DNA of 64,000 bases from Candidatus Caldatribacterium sp. (GTDB lineage Bacteria > Atribacterota > Atribacteria > Atribacterales > Caldatribacteriaceae), in assembly GCA_025060675.1 (NCBI GenBank), contig JANXBI010000022.1:25891-89890 (forward strand), written 5' to 3'. Under the pieces are notes generated by a model. That model saw only the letters and a list, made by a program, of their open reading frames with translations. It did not search any database and was not told where the DNA came from. Position numbers and translations under genes: made by a program. Of this stretch, positions 36,741 through 46,568 are shown piece by piece (position 1 is the stretch's first letter; each line of letters starts with the position of its first letter).

Positions 36741-37849
36741 TACCCTGAAAGCGCGTAGGCCCTTTCGAGGACTTCCTGCACCGCTACCCCATCCTTTACC
36801 GTTGCTCCAAGAGAGGACTGCCCAGCAAGACGCCGGAGGAAATCGTGCGCACAGGCGATGTGTGCCCGAACCCAACCGATGGCGAACTTTCCAGGAATCA
36901 CGTTTGGATACGGATACTGATGCACGGATTCAAGAAGCTGAAATCCCCGTTCTCCACCGTACGGTCCTTGGGGGCGACGAGCGTCATACACAGCAAGGAA
37001 GTTCGGCTGCATGGAGTTGTAACGAAAAGCCCCCTTCATGCCTTCGATTTCAAGACGAAGCTCATCACAGCTTCCTGTGGCAAAGCGACTCACCTCAATG
37101 GTCACCGGAGCACCATTAGAAAGAACTCCACAAACTTCAGTCCAGTCATCAACAAGAACATCGGCAAACTCGCGCCGCGAAGTGTCTTTGGGGCGTCTCC
37201 GAACAAATGTCCTCCCTCGCGCACTCTCTACGGTGAAGGGACCAACAAGGTAATGGATAAGGTCAATAAGATGTGATCCAAGGTCTGCCAAAGCTCCACC
37301 TCCAGAGAGGGCTTTGTCGAGCCGCCAACTCATCGGACGCAGGGGATCGTTATACCCAGAATGGAGGTACTGAGCACGAACACGAACCACCTCATCGAGA
37401 AAACCATCCTGGATGAGCTCTCGTGCCCGGAGGATCGCCGGAACGAAGCGGTTCTGAAAGGCCATGCCAAAAGGGATACCCGAAACGTCAACGGCCTCTT
37501 CTATGCACTTCGCCTCTTTGAGGTTACATGCCAGAGGCTTGTCGCAGTAGATAGCCTTCCCCGCCCGTGCAGCCTCCGTAACTACAGGGAGGTGCAGAGC
37601 GTTCGGCGTAGCAACGACGATAACATCGATATCCTTCCGATACACGAGTTCTTCAAACTGGTGGGTCACAAAGGGAACACCTATCTCCTCCTGGACTTTC
37701 CGGGCAGTTTCTTCCCGGGAAGTACACACGCCACGAATTTCGGGAAGGAAGGGGAGCTCCGCATAGTAGAACGGCAAAGCAGTAAAAGCAAGGGCATGGA
37801 TACGTCCAATGAATCCGAAACCCACGATACCAACACCAAGGCGCCTCAC
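36737..37849 (-). CDS. Gfo/Idh/MocA-family oxidoreductase
   Basis: NAD(P)-dependent sugar or inositol dehydrogenase-like protein of 370 residues. GIVGFGFIGRIHALAF is the Rossmann nucleotide site, YCDKPLACNLKEA replaces the usual EKP with DKP, and SGGGALADLGSHLIDLIHYL carries the catalytic-site His. The substrate is unknown. The GTG at 37849 directly abuts the serS TGA and follows GAGGTGA, so it may be the tail of the serine T-box operon. Confidence 0.87.
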   Translation of the reverse strand: MRRLGVGIVGFGFIGRIHALAFTALPFYYAELPFLPEIRGVCTSREETARKVQEEIGVPFVTHQFEELVYRKDIDVIVVATPNALHLPVVTEAARAGKAIYCDKPLACNLKEAKCIEEAVDVSGIPFGMAFQNRFVPAILRARELIQDGFLDEVVRVRAQYLHSGYNDPLRPMSWRLDKALSGGGALADLGSHLIDLIHYLVGPFTVESARGRTFVRRRPKDTSRREFADVLVDDWTEVCGVLSNGAPVTIEVSRFATGSCDELRLEIEGMKGAFRYNSMQPNFLAVYDARRPQGPYGGERGFQLLESVHQYPYPNVIPGKFAIGWVRAHIACAHDFLRRLAGQSSLGATVKDGVAVQEVLERAYALSGY

Positions 37850-39148
<1,299 letters not shown>

Positions 39149-40606
39149 CTACCCTTTGATGACGCCAAGAGGTCGGGCATAGGCAACCTTTTTCGAAATT
39201 CCCGCCTTCTCCACAACCTCCACGACCTCACCCACATCTTTGTACGCTTCTGGAATCTCTTCTCTGAGAGTTGCCTTGCTTTCCGCCATAACGAGAATGC
39301 CTTTCCTCTCAAGCTCCGCAGCGATGTCTCGACCGCGGGAAGTCCGATCTGCTTCAGAGCGACTCATAACTCTTCCTGCACCATGGCAAGTAGAACCAAA
39401 GGTCTCTCGCATGGCGAGCTCCGTACCAACGAGGATGTAGGATCCTGTGCCCATATCCCCAGGAATGAGTACCGGTTGTCCGACACTCCGGAAGCACTCA
39501 GGAACTGCCGGGTGCCCTGCAGCAAAAGCCCTGGTCGCACCTTTCCGATGAACACAGACCTTTATACGTTTTCCATCCACTTCGTGCTCTTCGATTTTGG
39601 CAATGTTGTGGGCAACGTCGTAGAGAACTTCCATCCCAAGGGAACGGGCTGACTTCCCAAAAACTTCTTCAAAGGATTCCCGAATCCAGTGGGTGATAAG
39701 CTGGCGGTTTGCCCAGGCAAAGTTTGCTGCTGAAACCATGGCGGCGAAATATCCCTTCCCCTCAGGAGAGGAAAGGGGCGCGCAGGCAAGTTGCCTATCG
39801 GGAACCTTTATCCCGTAACGATTCATGGCGCTTTGCATCTTCTGCAGATAATCGGTACAGATTTGGTGGCCAAAACCCCGGGAACCAGTGTGCACCATAA
39901 CGATGATTTGTCCCTCAAAGAGCCCGAAAACCTTAGCCACATCGGGACGGAAAATCCGTTCTACCACTTCGATTTCAAGGAAATGGTTACCCGAACCCAA
40001 AGTTCCAAGTTGGTCTTTCCCTCGCTCAATGGCCTTATCGCTCACCGCATCGGGATCCGCCCCTTCCATGGCCCCGCCTTCCTCAATGTGGTCCTTGTCT
40101 TCCGGCCATCCGAACCCCCGGGAGATAATGTACTGCGCTCCATGGGTCATAACCTTTCGGAGTTCCGCCGGAGAAAAGGAGAGCTTTCCCTCTGAACCCA
40201 CTCCCGAGGGGATGTTCCGGAAAAGCGCTGCCAGGAGTTTCTCAAGACGAGGAAGCACCTCGTCCTTGGTGAGATTCGTCTTCACCACCCGGACTCCGCA
40301 ATTGATGTCAAAGCCCACACCACCTGGGGAAATGACCCCATTCTCATCAAGGGCTGTTGCTGCCACACCTCCAATGGGAAACCCGTACCCCCAGTGAATA
40401 TCAGGCATAGCAAGAGACTTCCCCACAATTCCAGGTAGGAAAGCAACGTTTGCCACCTGTTCCGGAGCTTGATCCTTCCGAATGGCCTGAATCATTTTCT
40501 CGCTGGCGTAAATTATCCCTTCGACCCGCATCCCAGGTTTATAGTCCTTAGGGATACGGAATCGCCAATCGTCCACTTTCTGCAATGGTCCACCCCACTC
40601 AGGCAT
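39149..40606 (-). CDS. rtcB: RNA-splicing ligase RtcB
   Basis: GTP- and Mn-dependent ligase joining 2',3'-cyclic-phosphate or 3'-phosphate ends to 5'-OH ends. The 485-residue protein carries GGVGFDINCGVR and GTLGSGNHFLE with metal ligands, VMVHTGSRGFGHQ, and CHGAGRVMSRSEA with the histidine that is guanylylated. The length is normal. It follows archease by 14 bases, the usual pairing, inside the serine operon. Bacterial substrates are mostly damaged tRNA or rRNA. Confidence 0.95.
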   Translation of the reverse strand: MPEWGGPLQKVDDWRFRIPKDYKPGMRVEGIIYASEKMIQAIRKDQAPEQVANVAFLPGIVGKSLAMPDIHWGYGFPIGGVAATALDENGVISPGGVGFDINCGVRVVKTNLTKDEVLPRLEKLLAALFRNIPSGVGSEGKLSFSPAELRKVMTHGAQYIISRGFGWPEDKDHIEEGGAMEGADPDAVSDKAIERGKDQLGTLGSGNHFLEIEVVERIFRPDVAKVFGLFEGQIIVMVHTGSRGFGHQICTDYLQKMQSAMNRYGIKVPDRQLACAPLSSPEGKGYFAAMVSAANFAWANRQLITHWIRESFEEVFGKSARSLGMEVLYDVAHNIAKIEEHEVDGKRIKVCVHRKGATRAFAAGHPAVPECFRSVGQPVLIPGDMGTGSYILVGTELAMRETFGSTCHGAGRVMSRSEADRTSRGRDIAAELERKGILVMAESKATLREEIPEAYKDVGEVVEVVEKAGISKKVAYARPLGVIKG

Positions 40607-40620
40607 ACCATCAACCTCCC

Positions 40621-41040
40621 TCAGATATCGAAGTACACCTGCGCCCGGAAGAGCCCTGGTACCACCTCTTCAACTTTCACCTCATGGTACGTGCAAGCCT
40701 TCACGACCCGAAAAAGCTCATGCTTTTCGAAATCAATCGGTTCTCCACCGACTTTTGCTCGAAGATAGTATTGTCCAAGTTCCAGGATGTCGAAGCGAGA
40801 AAGGAGCACCTCCTCAGCCTCAAAAAGGTAGAGCAACTCATTGAGCCAGGTGACGAGAAGATCCTCGTAATCGCTTCCCTCAACGGAAAGCGTGGTTTCA
40901 AATCCCCCATCTACTTCTTCTAACGCCCCAATGAGAGAAAACATTCCCAAAGCAGCGTTTGCGAAGAGCTCTTCAAGAGACTTCCCCCAGGCTACAAGGC
41001 CGATATCTGCGGTATGGTCGAGAACCTCGAAAGGCTTCAT
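40621..41040 (-). CDS. archease, RtcB cofactor
   Basis: The 139-residue protein stimulates RtcB guanylylation and turnover. It opens with FEVLDHTADIGL, the family signature with the conserved metal-binding Asp, has LLVTWLNELLYLFEAEE in the middle, and ends with the acidic AQVYFDI. Its ATG overlaps the serA stop by one base. Confidence 0.94.
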   Translation of the reverse strand: MKPFEVLDHTADIGLVAWGKSLEELFANAALGMFSLIGALEEVDGGFETTLSVEGSDYEDLLVTWLNELLYLFEAEEVLLSRFDILELGQYYLRAKVGGEPIDFEKHELFRVVKACTYHEVKVEEVVPGLFRAQVYFDI

Positions 41041-41996
41041 CAGTATCCGATTGGAACCCCCTCTCCAAGCCGAAAGAAAGCCTTAAGCTTATTCACAAGA
41101 ATTTCCGTTGCATTGAGAAACGCCTCTTCCGTACTCCCCCCAATATGGGGTGTACAGATAACATTCTCCTGGGCAAGAAGCTCAAGATCTTGCTCTGAAG
41201 GAGGCTCAGTCTCATACACATCAAGAGCAACTCCGGCAAGATGCCTCTCCCGCAAAACTTCAAGAAGGGCTTTTTGGTCGATGACCTTCCCCCGAGATGT
41301 GTTGATGAGGTACGCACCCTTTTTCATCTTCCGAAGCATTTCAGCCGAGAGGAGTCCCCGTGTCTCGTTGTTCAGGACCACATGGAGCGAAACAATATCG
41401 CTCCGCTCCAAGAGCTCCTCAAGACGAAACACCCGCTTGACCCCACGCCGGGCAAACTCTTCTTCCGGAACGTAAGGGTCGTAAGCTATAACTTCCGCCC
41501 TCATGGCTTTCACAATTTCAGCGACTCTCCGGCCGATACTCCCAAAGCCTACCACACCCCAGGTCTTCCCCTCGACGGTTTTCCCGGTGTACTTTCCCTT
41601 AGCCCACTTCCCCTCTTTGAGGAATGCACAGGTCACGTAGAGATGGCGCAGAAGCGCAATAGCAAGTCCTATGGTGAGCTCGGCAACACTTCCTGCTGAA
41701 GCCTCTGGCGTATTGATGACTTGAATCCCCCGCGCCTCACAGGCTTTCTTATCAATGTTATCCGTCCCCACTCCCGGACGAGCGACGACTTTAAGTCGTG
41801 GAGCATTTTCGATAACCCTTGCAGTGACAAGAGGGTTCGAGCGCACGACAAATACATCTTTGTCGTGGATCGCCCGGATAATCTCCTCTTCATTGTCAGA
41901 AGTGAGCACTTCAACAGGGCCGATTTCCTCAGAAAGCCGCCGAACCATGTCCTCCGGAACACCACGCGCACAGAGAATGCGAATTGCCTCATTCAC
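41040..41996 (-). CDS. serA: D-3-phosphoglycerate dehydrogenase, short form
   Basis: First enzyme of serine synthesis. The 318-residue D-2-hydroxyacid dehydrogenase has WGVVGFGSIGRRVAEIVKA for NAD, the catalytic Arg in LINTSRGKVID, Glu in DVYETEPP and His in CTPHIGGST. The regulatory ACT domain of longer SerA proteins is absent, so serine feedback may act through the T-box instead. The GTG at 41996 overlaps the upstream stop (GTGA). Glyoxylate/hydroxypyruvate reductase is the alternative, but T-box context favours SerA. Confidence 0.88.
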   Translation of the reverse strand: MNEAIRILCARGVPEDMVRRLSEEIGPVEVLTSDNEEEIIRAIHDKDVFVVRSNPLVTARVIENAPRLKVVARPGVGTDNIDKKACEARGIQVINTPEASAGSVAELTIGLAIALLRHLYVTCAFLKEGKWAKGKYTGKTVEGKTWGVVGFGSIGRRVAEIVKAMRAEVIAYDPYVPEEEFARRGVKRVFRLEELLERSDIVSLHVVLNNETRGLLSAEMLRKMKKGAYLINTSRGKVIDQKALLEVLRERHLAGVALDVYETEPPSEQDLELLAQENVICTPHIGGSTEEAFLNATEILVNKLKAFFRLGEGVPIGY

Positions 41997-42928
41997 GATC
42001 CATTCACCCCCGCCTCGCGAAGAGATTTCTGAAATACTTCAAGAATGCTCTCAATTTCAAATTCCTCAAGGGTGTCACCATGCCGCACCCATAAAGCCTT
42101 CTCCTTACGAAACGCACGGCCAGCACGGATTCCCTGTTCCCTCAAGAGGGATAAAACCTCTTCGCTTTTTGTCGCTCCATAGAGCTCAACAATGCTCACC
42201 GAAGGGAAAAGCTCCTCCTGAGGAATCTGAAAACCTAAAGCCTGTACCTTTTTGCGGAAAAGCTCCGCGAGGTGTTTTCGTCGTTCCCACAAAGCCTCTT
42301 TTCCAATCGCTCTGAGAACCTCAAGGCGCTCAACAAAGGAGCGGGGAACTTCCCCCGTACTCCACTCCTGAATTCTTGAAAAATCGAGAGCGTACCGAGG
42401 ACAACGAGCACGTCCTCGAGCTTCCCAAGCCCTTTCCCCAATGACCAGAAACGTTCCACCTTGGAACAGCAAAGGTTCAGCGACCACCACGAAATCAACC
42501 CCTGTACGGTCAAGCTCAAAAGGGAATATACCGAAGGACTCCCCTACCTCGGCAACGCAAAGCACTCCAAAGGAGCGGCACACCTCCCCAAACCCTGCCA
42601 GATCAACCCAAAGACCTGTTGTCCCCTCTACATGAGGCACAAGAACTCCTTGAATCCCTCTCTCCCGAGTCCAGAAGAGAAGGCGAAGATCTTCAGGCGA
42701 TGGCGCCTCACCCCCATACCCTCCAAGGCGAATCACTGAAAGCCCAAAGGCTTCAGCAATCGACGCCCAACACTCCCCAGTCTCCCCAAAAACCGGAATA
42801 ACAACCGTATCTCCCGGGGAAAAGGCGTTTACCACCGCCACCTCAAGGCCCAGGATCTTCGGCAAAGGGCAAAAGAGAATATCGCTATCTGTCCCCAGAA
42901 AGTACCGTATCGTCTCCATGGTTTCCAT
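41993..42928 (-). CDS. class V aminotransferase-like protein lacking the PLP lysine
   Basis: Homologous to serine-pyruvate/phosphoserine-type class V aminotransferases, which commonly pair with serA. In the 311-residue protein, alignable blocks are VNAFSPGDTVVIPVFG (33-48) and VPHVEGTTGLWVDLAGFGE (97-115). Where the family has GSQKAL with the Schiff-base lysine, it reads VVAEPLLFQGG (148-158), with no lysine. The PLP-phosphate glycine loop is replaced by CPLPKILGLEV, the VDAVSS-type Asp is lost, and about 45 N-terminal residues are missing. The ATG at 42928 or 42919 has no strong ribosome site. It looks like a pseudoenzyme or a very divergent member. Confidence 0.75.
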   Translation of the reverse strand: METMETIRYFLGTDSDILFCPLPKILGLEVAVVNAFSPGDTVVIPVFGETGECWASIAEAFGLSVIRLGGYGGEAPSPEDLRLLFWTRERGIQGVLVPHVEGTTGLWVDLAGFGEVCRSFGVLCVAEVGESFGIFPFELDRTGVDFVVVAEPLLFQGGTFLVIGERAWEARGRARCPRYALDFSRIQEWSTGEVPRSFVERLEVLRAIGKEALWERRKHLAELFRKKVQALGFQIPQEELFPSVSIVELYGATKSEEVLSLLREQGIRAGRAFRKEKALWVRHGDTLEEFEIESILEVFQKSLREAGVNGS

Positions 42929-42929
42929 G

Positions 42930-42963
42930 GAAAATAAAAGCTCTCGCCCAAGGGGCGAGAGCT
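42930..42963 (-). terminator. T-box terminator
   Basis: A perfect 11-bp stem (AGCTCTCGCCC at 42939-42949 with 42953-42963), a three-base loop and a TTTTATTTT tract ending just before the first ATG of the operon. It competes with the antiterminator formed by the T-box. Confidence 0.92.
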
Positions 42964-43168
42964 CTCCCGCGGTGCCACCCTTCTTCGGTGGTTACCCACC
43001 CTCAAAGCGGTAACGCGCAAAAACGCGTTGAGCACTACTTCCTTCGTGCTCACAACTCCAGGGCGGATTCAGGGAAGGAGAGGACCGGTTTCCACCTTCT
43101 CCGGTTCTCTGTACCTCTCCGAACTCCCCTACTGCTCCCCTTCATCGTCGTTACGAATTTTCCTGATA
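42938..43168 (-). promoter_or_regulatory. T-box leader, probably serine-specific
   Basis: On the minus strand a Stem I with AGTA (43130-43133) opposite GAA (43068-43070) forms the loop-E specifier loop. The next triplet, TCC (43065-43067), followed by G, is a serine codon. Further hairpins follow, then the T-box AGGGTGGCACCGCGG (about 42967-42981). Its variable base, C after TGG, would pair with discriminator G, as found on the tRNA-Ser in this window. A terminator follows immediately. Uncharged tRNA-Ser should switch the serine operon on. Confidence 0.9.
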
Positions 43169-43173
43169 CAGGA

Positions 43174-43201
43174 ACTATAGCATAAAATTGAGGAAAGTCA
43201 A
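43174..43201 (-). promoter_or_regulatory. promoter of the serine T-box operon
   Basis: Minus-strand TTGACT (43196-43201), a 16-base spacer and TATAGT (43174-43179), a few bases before the start of Stem I. Confidence 0.7.
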
Positions 43202-43459
43202 TCCTTACAACGTCGACACATCAAGCACAAATCTTACCCTTTCGAACTCGCCTCGCAACACAGGCGCGGAGCGCAAGGACATAGGTCCCAAAAAGCGCGA
43301 AGAAAGCCTTGGCACACCCATCCTCACATCCCCCTTTAGAGGGGGGAGCAGGGCCTTTGTGAAACATCCCCAACATGTTGGTGAAAAGACTCCAGAGAGC
43401 GAATAAACCTCCTTCACGTCAGGTTGTACACTATAATGCGGAGCGAAAGGAGTGAGAGT
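43202..43459. other. divergent intergenic region before glutaredoxin
   Basis: A 258-base spacer between the T-box promoter and the glutaredoxin gene. TATAAT at 43432-43437 is a likely plus-strand -10 box, with no good -35. A C-run/G-run pair at about 43330-43347 could form a short hairpin. I see no gene, RNA or repeat in the remainder. Confidence 0.45.
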
Positions 43460-43708
43460 ATGAAGTCGATCATGCTCTATGCCCTGAGCACTTGTCCCTT
43501 CTGCAAGATGGCCAAACGTTTCTTCGAAAGTCGAGGTCTAAGGTATAATTTCGTCGATGTGGACCTCTTGCCCGAGGAGGAAAAAGAGAAAACGGTTGCT
43601 GAGGTGCAACGCATTTCAGGACGGAGAGCCTTTCCGGTCATTGTGATTGGCGAAGAGGTCATCGTAGGGTATGACGAACTGCGTATTAAGGAGGCACTTG
43701 AAAAATGA
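43460..43708 (+). CDS. glutaredoxin/NrdH-like redox protein
   Basis: Thioredoxin-fold dithiol protein of 82 residues. The active site CPFC is at Cys12-Cys15, and RAFPVIVIGEEVIVGYDE supplies the cis-Pro and the TVP-like/GG region. The family includes NrdH redoxins and the glutaredoxin-like partners of archaeal-type reductases. The ATG at 43460 follows AAGGAG. The stop overlaps the FTR-like gene by four bases (ATGA), suggesting the two proteins work as reductase and carrier. Confidence 0.9.
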   Translation: MKSIMLYALSTCPFCKMAKRFFESRGLRYNFVDVDLLPEEEKEKTVAEVQRISGRRAFPVIVIGEEVIVGYDELRIKEALEK

Positions 43709-44109
43709 GCGCTGAGCGGATTCTCTGCCCCGTGTGCCAGGTTGCTTTCTTCCTCAAAGAGGAGAAAGCTCCGGGGAAGCAGGTTGTTTGCCCTATTTGC
43801 GGGGCAGTTCTCGTACTCGAACAGGAAAACGGTGCCTGGGTCCTTAAGCGACCAAAGGACATGACTCCTGAGGAGGAAATCCGGGCTCGCGTCGAGAATT
43901 TCGCCCGGTTACGGAAATACCACTTCAACGAAATGAAGGAACCACTCATTGAAGCACTCCTGAAAAAGTATGAACGGTACGGAGATTTTTACTGTCCCTG
44001 CAAAATCGACAACATTCCTGAAAATGTTTGCCCTTGCCTGGAGACTCGCCAGGGAAGCGTTGAGCGAAACGGCCGCTGCCACTGTGGACTCTTCTGGAGG
44101 GAAGCCTAA
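43705..44109 (+). CDS. zinc-ribbon plus ferredoxin-thioredoxin reductase catalytic domain
   Basis: The 134-residue fusion has two parts. An N-terminal zinc-ribbon-like part has CPVC (Cys8, 11) and CPIC (Cys29, 32). The C-terminal FTR catalytic domain has CPC (97, 99), CPC (109, 111) and CHC (125, 127): all six cysteines needed for the [4Fe-4S] cluster and the active disulfide. The spacings are 9 and 13 residues rather than the plant 16 and 8. It would pass ferredoxin electrons to the glutaredoxin next door. No FTR variable subunit is present. Confidence 0.85.
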   Translation: MSAERILCPVCQVAFFLKEEKAPGKQVVCPICGAVLVLEQENGAWVLKRPKDMTPEEEIRARVENFARLRKYHFNEMKEPLIEALLKKYERYGDFYCPCKIDNIPENVCPCLETRQGSVERNGRCHCGLFWREA

Positions 44110-44111
44110 GA

Positions 44112-44999
44112 GTGCGTAGAGTCTACTTGTGTTTTTTGCTCATCCTCTTCGCCTTTTCGGGGGGATACAGTTTTGCCCTAACAGTTGCAGCATCTATCCC
44201 CCCTCTCTGCAACCTCATCGCCGAGGTGGGCAAGGAAAGAGTGAACGTCTTGCAGCTCATCCCAAACGGGGTCAATCCCCACACATACGAGCCCACACCT
44301 CTAGACGCCGCAAAGACAGCTCAAGCTGAAGCTTTCTTCCTTGTGGGTCTTGGATTTGATACCTACCTCGAAAAGGTGATCAAAGCGGTGAAGGGAAACG
44401 AAGCACCGATATTTTACGTCTCTGTGGGGTTAAACCTTCTTGGGGACGAACACGAAAGTCACCACAGCGGAGCAAACCCTCACGTTTGGCTCTCCTTGCG
44501 TAATGCCCAGGTCATCCTTGCAACCATTGCCCAAAGCCTTGCCACCCTCGACCCTCAAGGAAAAGCGTTCTACGAGGAGAATGCCAGAAAATACGCGCAA
44601 GTTCTTGCCGATCTCGATAGCCGATTTGCGAAAGCAATCGCTTCCCTCCCCTCCTGCTCTTTTGTCGCTACCCACAACTCCCTAAGCTATCTTGCCCGGG
44701 ACTACGGGCTTTTGGAGGTTGGAGTGCTTGAGAAGGCACCTGGATACGAACCCACACCTCAAGAATTGACAGAACTTGTCGCCCTCATGCGGAAGAGAAA
44801 CGTTCGAGTCATCGTGGTCGAACCGCAATTCAGCGTGAAAGCCGCTCAAGTTCTTGCTGAAGAAACAGGGAGCACGCTCGTTTTCTTCGATCCCTTGGGG
44901 AGTTTCCCTGACACGCCATACCATGTCCTCATGGAGGAGAACCTCACAAAACTCGTCGAGGCCTGGAGAGGAAGTGCCAATGAGCCAACCAGTCATTGA
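44112..44999 (+). CDS. znuA: zinc/manganese ABC transporter binding protein
   Basis: Cluster A-I metal receptor of 295 residues. It has a signal peptide (VYLCFLLILFAFSGGYSFA) and metal-binding histidines in NPHTYEPTP, NPHVWLS and THNSLSYLARDYG, with the acidic ligand in FFDPLG. The His-rich loop typical of zinc receptors is reduced to DEHESHHSG. Zinc is the likely cargo, though manganese cannot be excluded. The start is GTG at 44112, two bases after the FTR-like stop, so the redox and metal genes share a transcript. Confidence 0.9.
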   Translation: MRRVYLCFLLILFAFSGGYSFALTVAASIPPLCNLIAEVGKERVNVLQLIPNGVNPHTYEPTPLDAAKTAQAEAFFLVGLGFDTYLEKVIKAVKGNEAPIFYVSVGLNLLGDEHESHHSGANPHVWLSLRNAQVILATIAQSLATLDPQGKAFYEENARKYAQVLADLDSRFAKAIASLPSCSFVATHNSLSYLARDYGLLEVGVLEKAPGYEPTPQELTELVALMRKRNVRVIVVEPQFSVKAAQVLAEETGSTLVFFDPLGSFPDTPYHVLMEENLTKLVEAWRGSANEPTSH

Positions 45000-45765
45000 A
45001 ATCCAGCATCTCTCCTTCTCATACGAAGGCGTTCCAGTTCTCGAAGACGTTTCCCTTACCATCCAAAGAGGCGAATTCGTCGCGCTTATTGGACCAAATG
45101 GAGCGGGAAAGACAACGCTTCTTAAAATCGTCCTCGGGCTTTTACCAGTGCAACGTGGTGAGGTGAGGGTTTTCGGGAGAGCGCCGAAGGACCTTGGATG
45201 CTTACGTCACCGCATTGGATACGTTCCACAGCTTCCTCATTTCGACCCCTATTTCCCTATCACCCTTCGGGAATTCGTCCTCACCGGACGGTATGGACTC
45301 ATTGGGGTGGGGAGAAGACCCCAAGCGTCTGACTGGGAAGCTGTCCAGAAAGCTCTTGAGGCAGTTCACCTCAAGGCGTTGGAGAACAAGCTCCTTGGAG
45401 AACTCTCGGGCGGTCAGAGACAGCGAGCTCTTATCGCCCGAGCTCTGAGTACCGATCCAGAAATCCTCCTCTGCGATGAGCCAACAACCGCTATCGATCC
45501 AAGGAACAGCGAAAGTTTTTACGAACTCCTTCTCCACCTAAAAGAGCAAGGAAAAACAATACTCGTTGTATCCCACGATGTGGGGGTCATCGCCCAGTAC
45601 GTTGACAGCATCGCCTGTCTCAACCGAACCATTTTCTGTCACCGCAGACCTGAGGAAGTTGTCTCCCAGGAAGTGCTTGAGGCGCTTTACGGGAAAGAAG
45701 TGGCCTTCTTTCACCACGGAGACATTCCCCACATCGTGGTTCGAAAGGAAAAGGGAGAACAATGA
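44980..45765 (+). CDS. znuC: zinc/manganese ABC transporter ATPase
   Basis: ATP-binding subunit of 261 residues. Walker A GPNGAGKTT is at 38-46, followed by a Q-loop at YVPQLPHFD, signature LSGGQRQRALIARAL, Walker B ILLCDEPTTAID and switch VSHDVG. The family is ZnuC/MntB-like. The ATG at 44980 lies 20 bases inside znuA and the stop overlaps znuB by four bases. Confidence 0.93.
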   Translation: MSQPVIEIQHLSFSYEGVPVLEDVSLTIQRGEFVALIGPNGAGKTTLLKIVLGLLPVQRGEVRVFGRAPKDLGCLRHRIGYVPQLPHFDPYFPITLREFVLTGRYGLIGVGRRPQASDWEAVQKALEAVHLKALENKLLGELSGGQRQRALIARALSTDPEILLCDEPTTAIDPRNSESFYELLLHLKEQGKTILVVSHDVGVIAQYVDSIACLNRTIFCHRRPEEVVSQEVLEALYGKEVAFFHHGDIPHIVVRKEKGEQ

Positions 45766-46568
45766 ATGTACTTGGCCTCGGCTTCATGCAACGGGCGATA
45801 CTTGCCGGATGTCTTGTGGGTGTTCTCTGTGCCCTCATTGGGGTCTTCGTTGTGCTCAAGCGACTCTCTTTTATGGGCGCTGGAATATCTCACGCCGCCT
45901 TTGGAGGCGTGGCCTTGGGATATCTCCTTAGGGTCAACCCTATTCTCACGGCCTTCGTCTTCTGTGTTCTCACGGGGCTTGGCATTGCCTTCCTCTCAAG
46001 GCAACGCCGCCTCAAGGAAGATACCCTTATTGGCATCGCCTTCGCAAGTACTATGGCCTTGGGGGTGTTCCTCATCGGTGTGGGGAAAATCCGAAACGTC
46101 GACCTCTTCGGATACCTCTTTGGCAACATCCTTGCCATTACCCGGGAGGACCTCTGGTTTGCGTTCTCCCTCAGTGGAGTAGTCCTTTTCCTCTTGTTTA
46201 TCTTCTACAAGGAGTTCGTCATTGCGACCCTTGATCCTGAAGGAGGAAAAGCCATTGGTATTCCTGTTGAAGCTTTTTCAGACCTCCTTGTGGCCCTTGT
46301 GGCAGCAGTGGTCGTTGCCGCCATGAGGCTTGTGGGCATTGTCCTCGCTTCAGCACTCCTTGTGCTGCCTGCAGCCACAGCTCTCACCAAGGCACGGAGC
46401 ATCCCTCAAGCAATGTTCCTCGCACTCCTTGACGGGGTTGCCATATCTCTCGGTGGACTGTTTCTGGCGTACTTCCTCGATGCTCCCGCGGGGGCGACGA
46501 TTGTCCTCCTTGGCACTGGGGTATTCCTGGGTACTTCTATTTCTTCTTCATTTCCCAAGCGAGGATAA
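45762..46568 (+). CDS. znuB: zinc/manganese ABC transporter permease
   Basis: Integral membrane permease of the ABC-3 family, 268 residues with about eight helices. Landmarks are VLKRLSFMGAGISHAAFGGVA, DTLIGIAFASTMALGV and a C-terminal ASALLVLPAATALTKARS. It completes the znuACB set. Its last 32 bases overlap the GAF-ANTAR gene on the opposite strand; no separate terminator is visible. Confidence 0.92.
   Translation: MNVLGLGFMQRAILAGCLVGVLCALIGVFVVLKRLSFMGAGISHAAFGGVALGYLLRVNPILTAFVFCVLTGLGIAFLSRQRRLKEDTLIGIAFASTMALGVFLIGVGKIRNVDLFGYLFGNILAITREDLWFAFSLSGVVLFLLFIFYKEFVIATLDPEGGKAIGIPVEAFSDLLVALVAAVVVAAMRLVGIVLASALLVLPAATALTKARSIPQAMFLALLDGVAISLGGLFLAYFLDAPAGATIVLLGTGVFLGTSISSSFPKRG

Noticed and set aside
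43188..43417. Short open frames on both strands in the T-box/glutaredoxin spacer
   Set aside because: No ribosome sites, no motifs and biased composition. One overlaps the T-box promoter.
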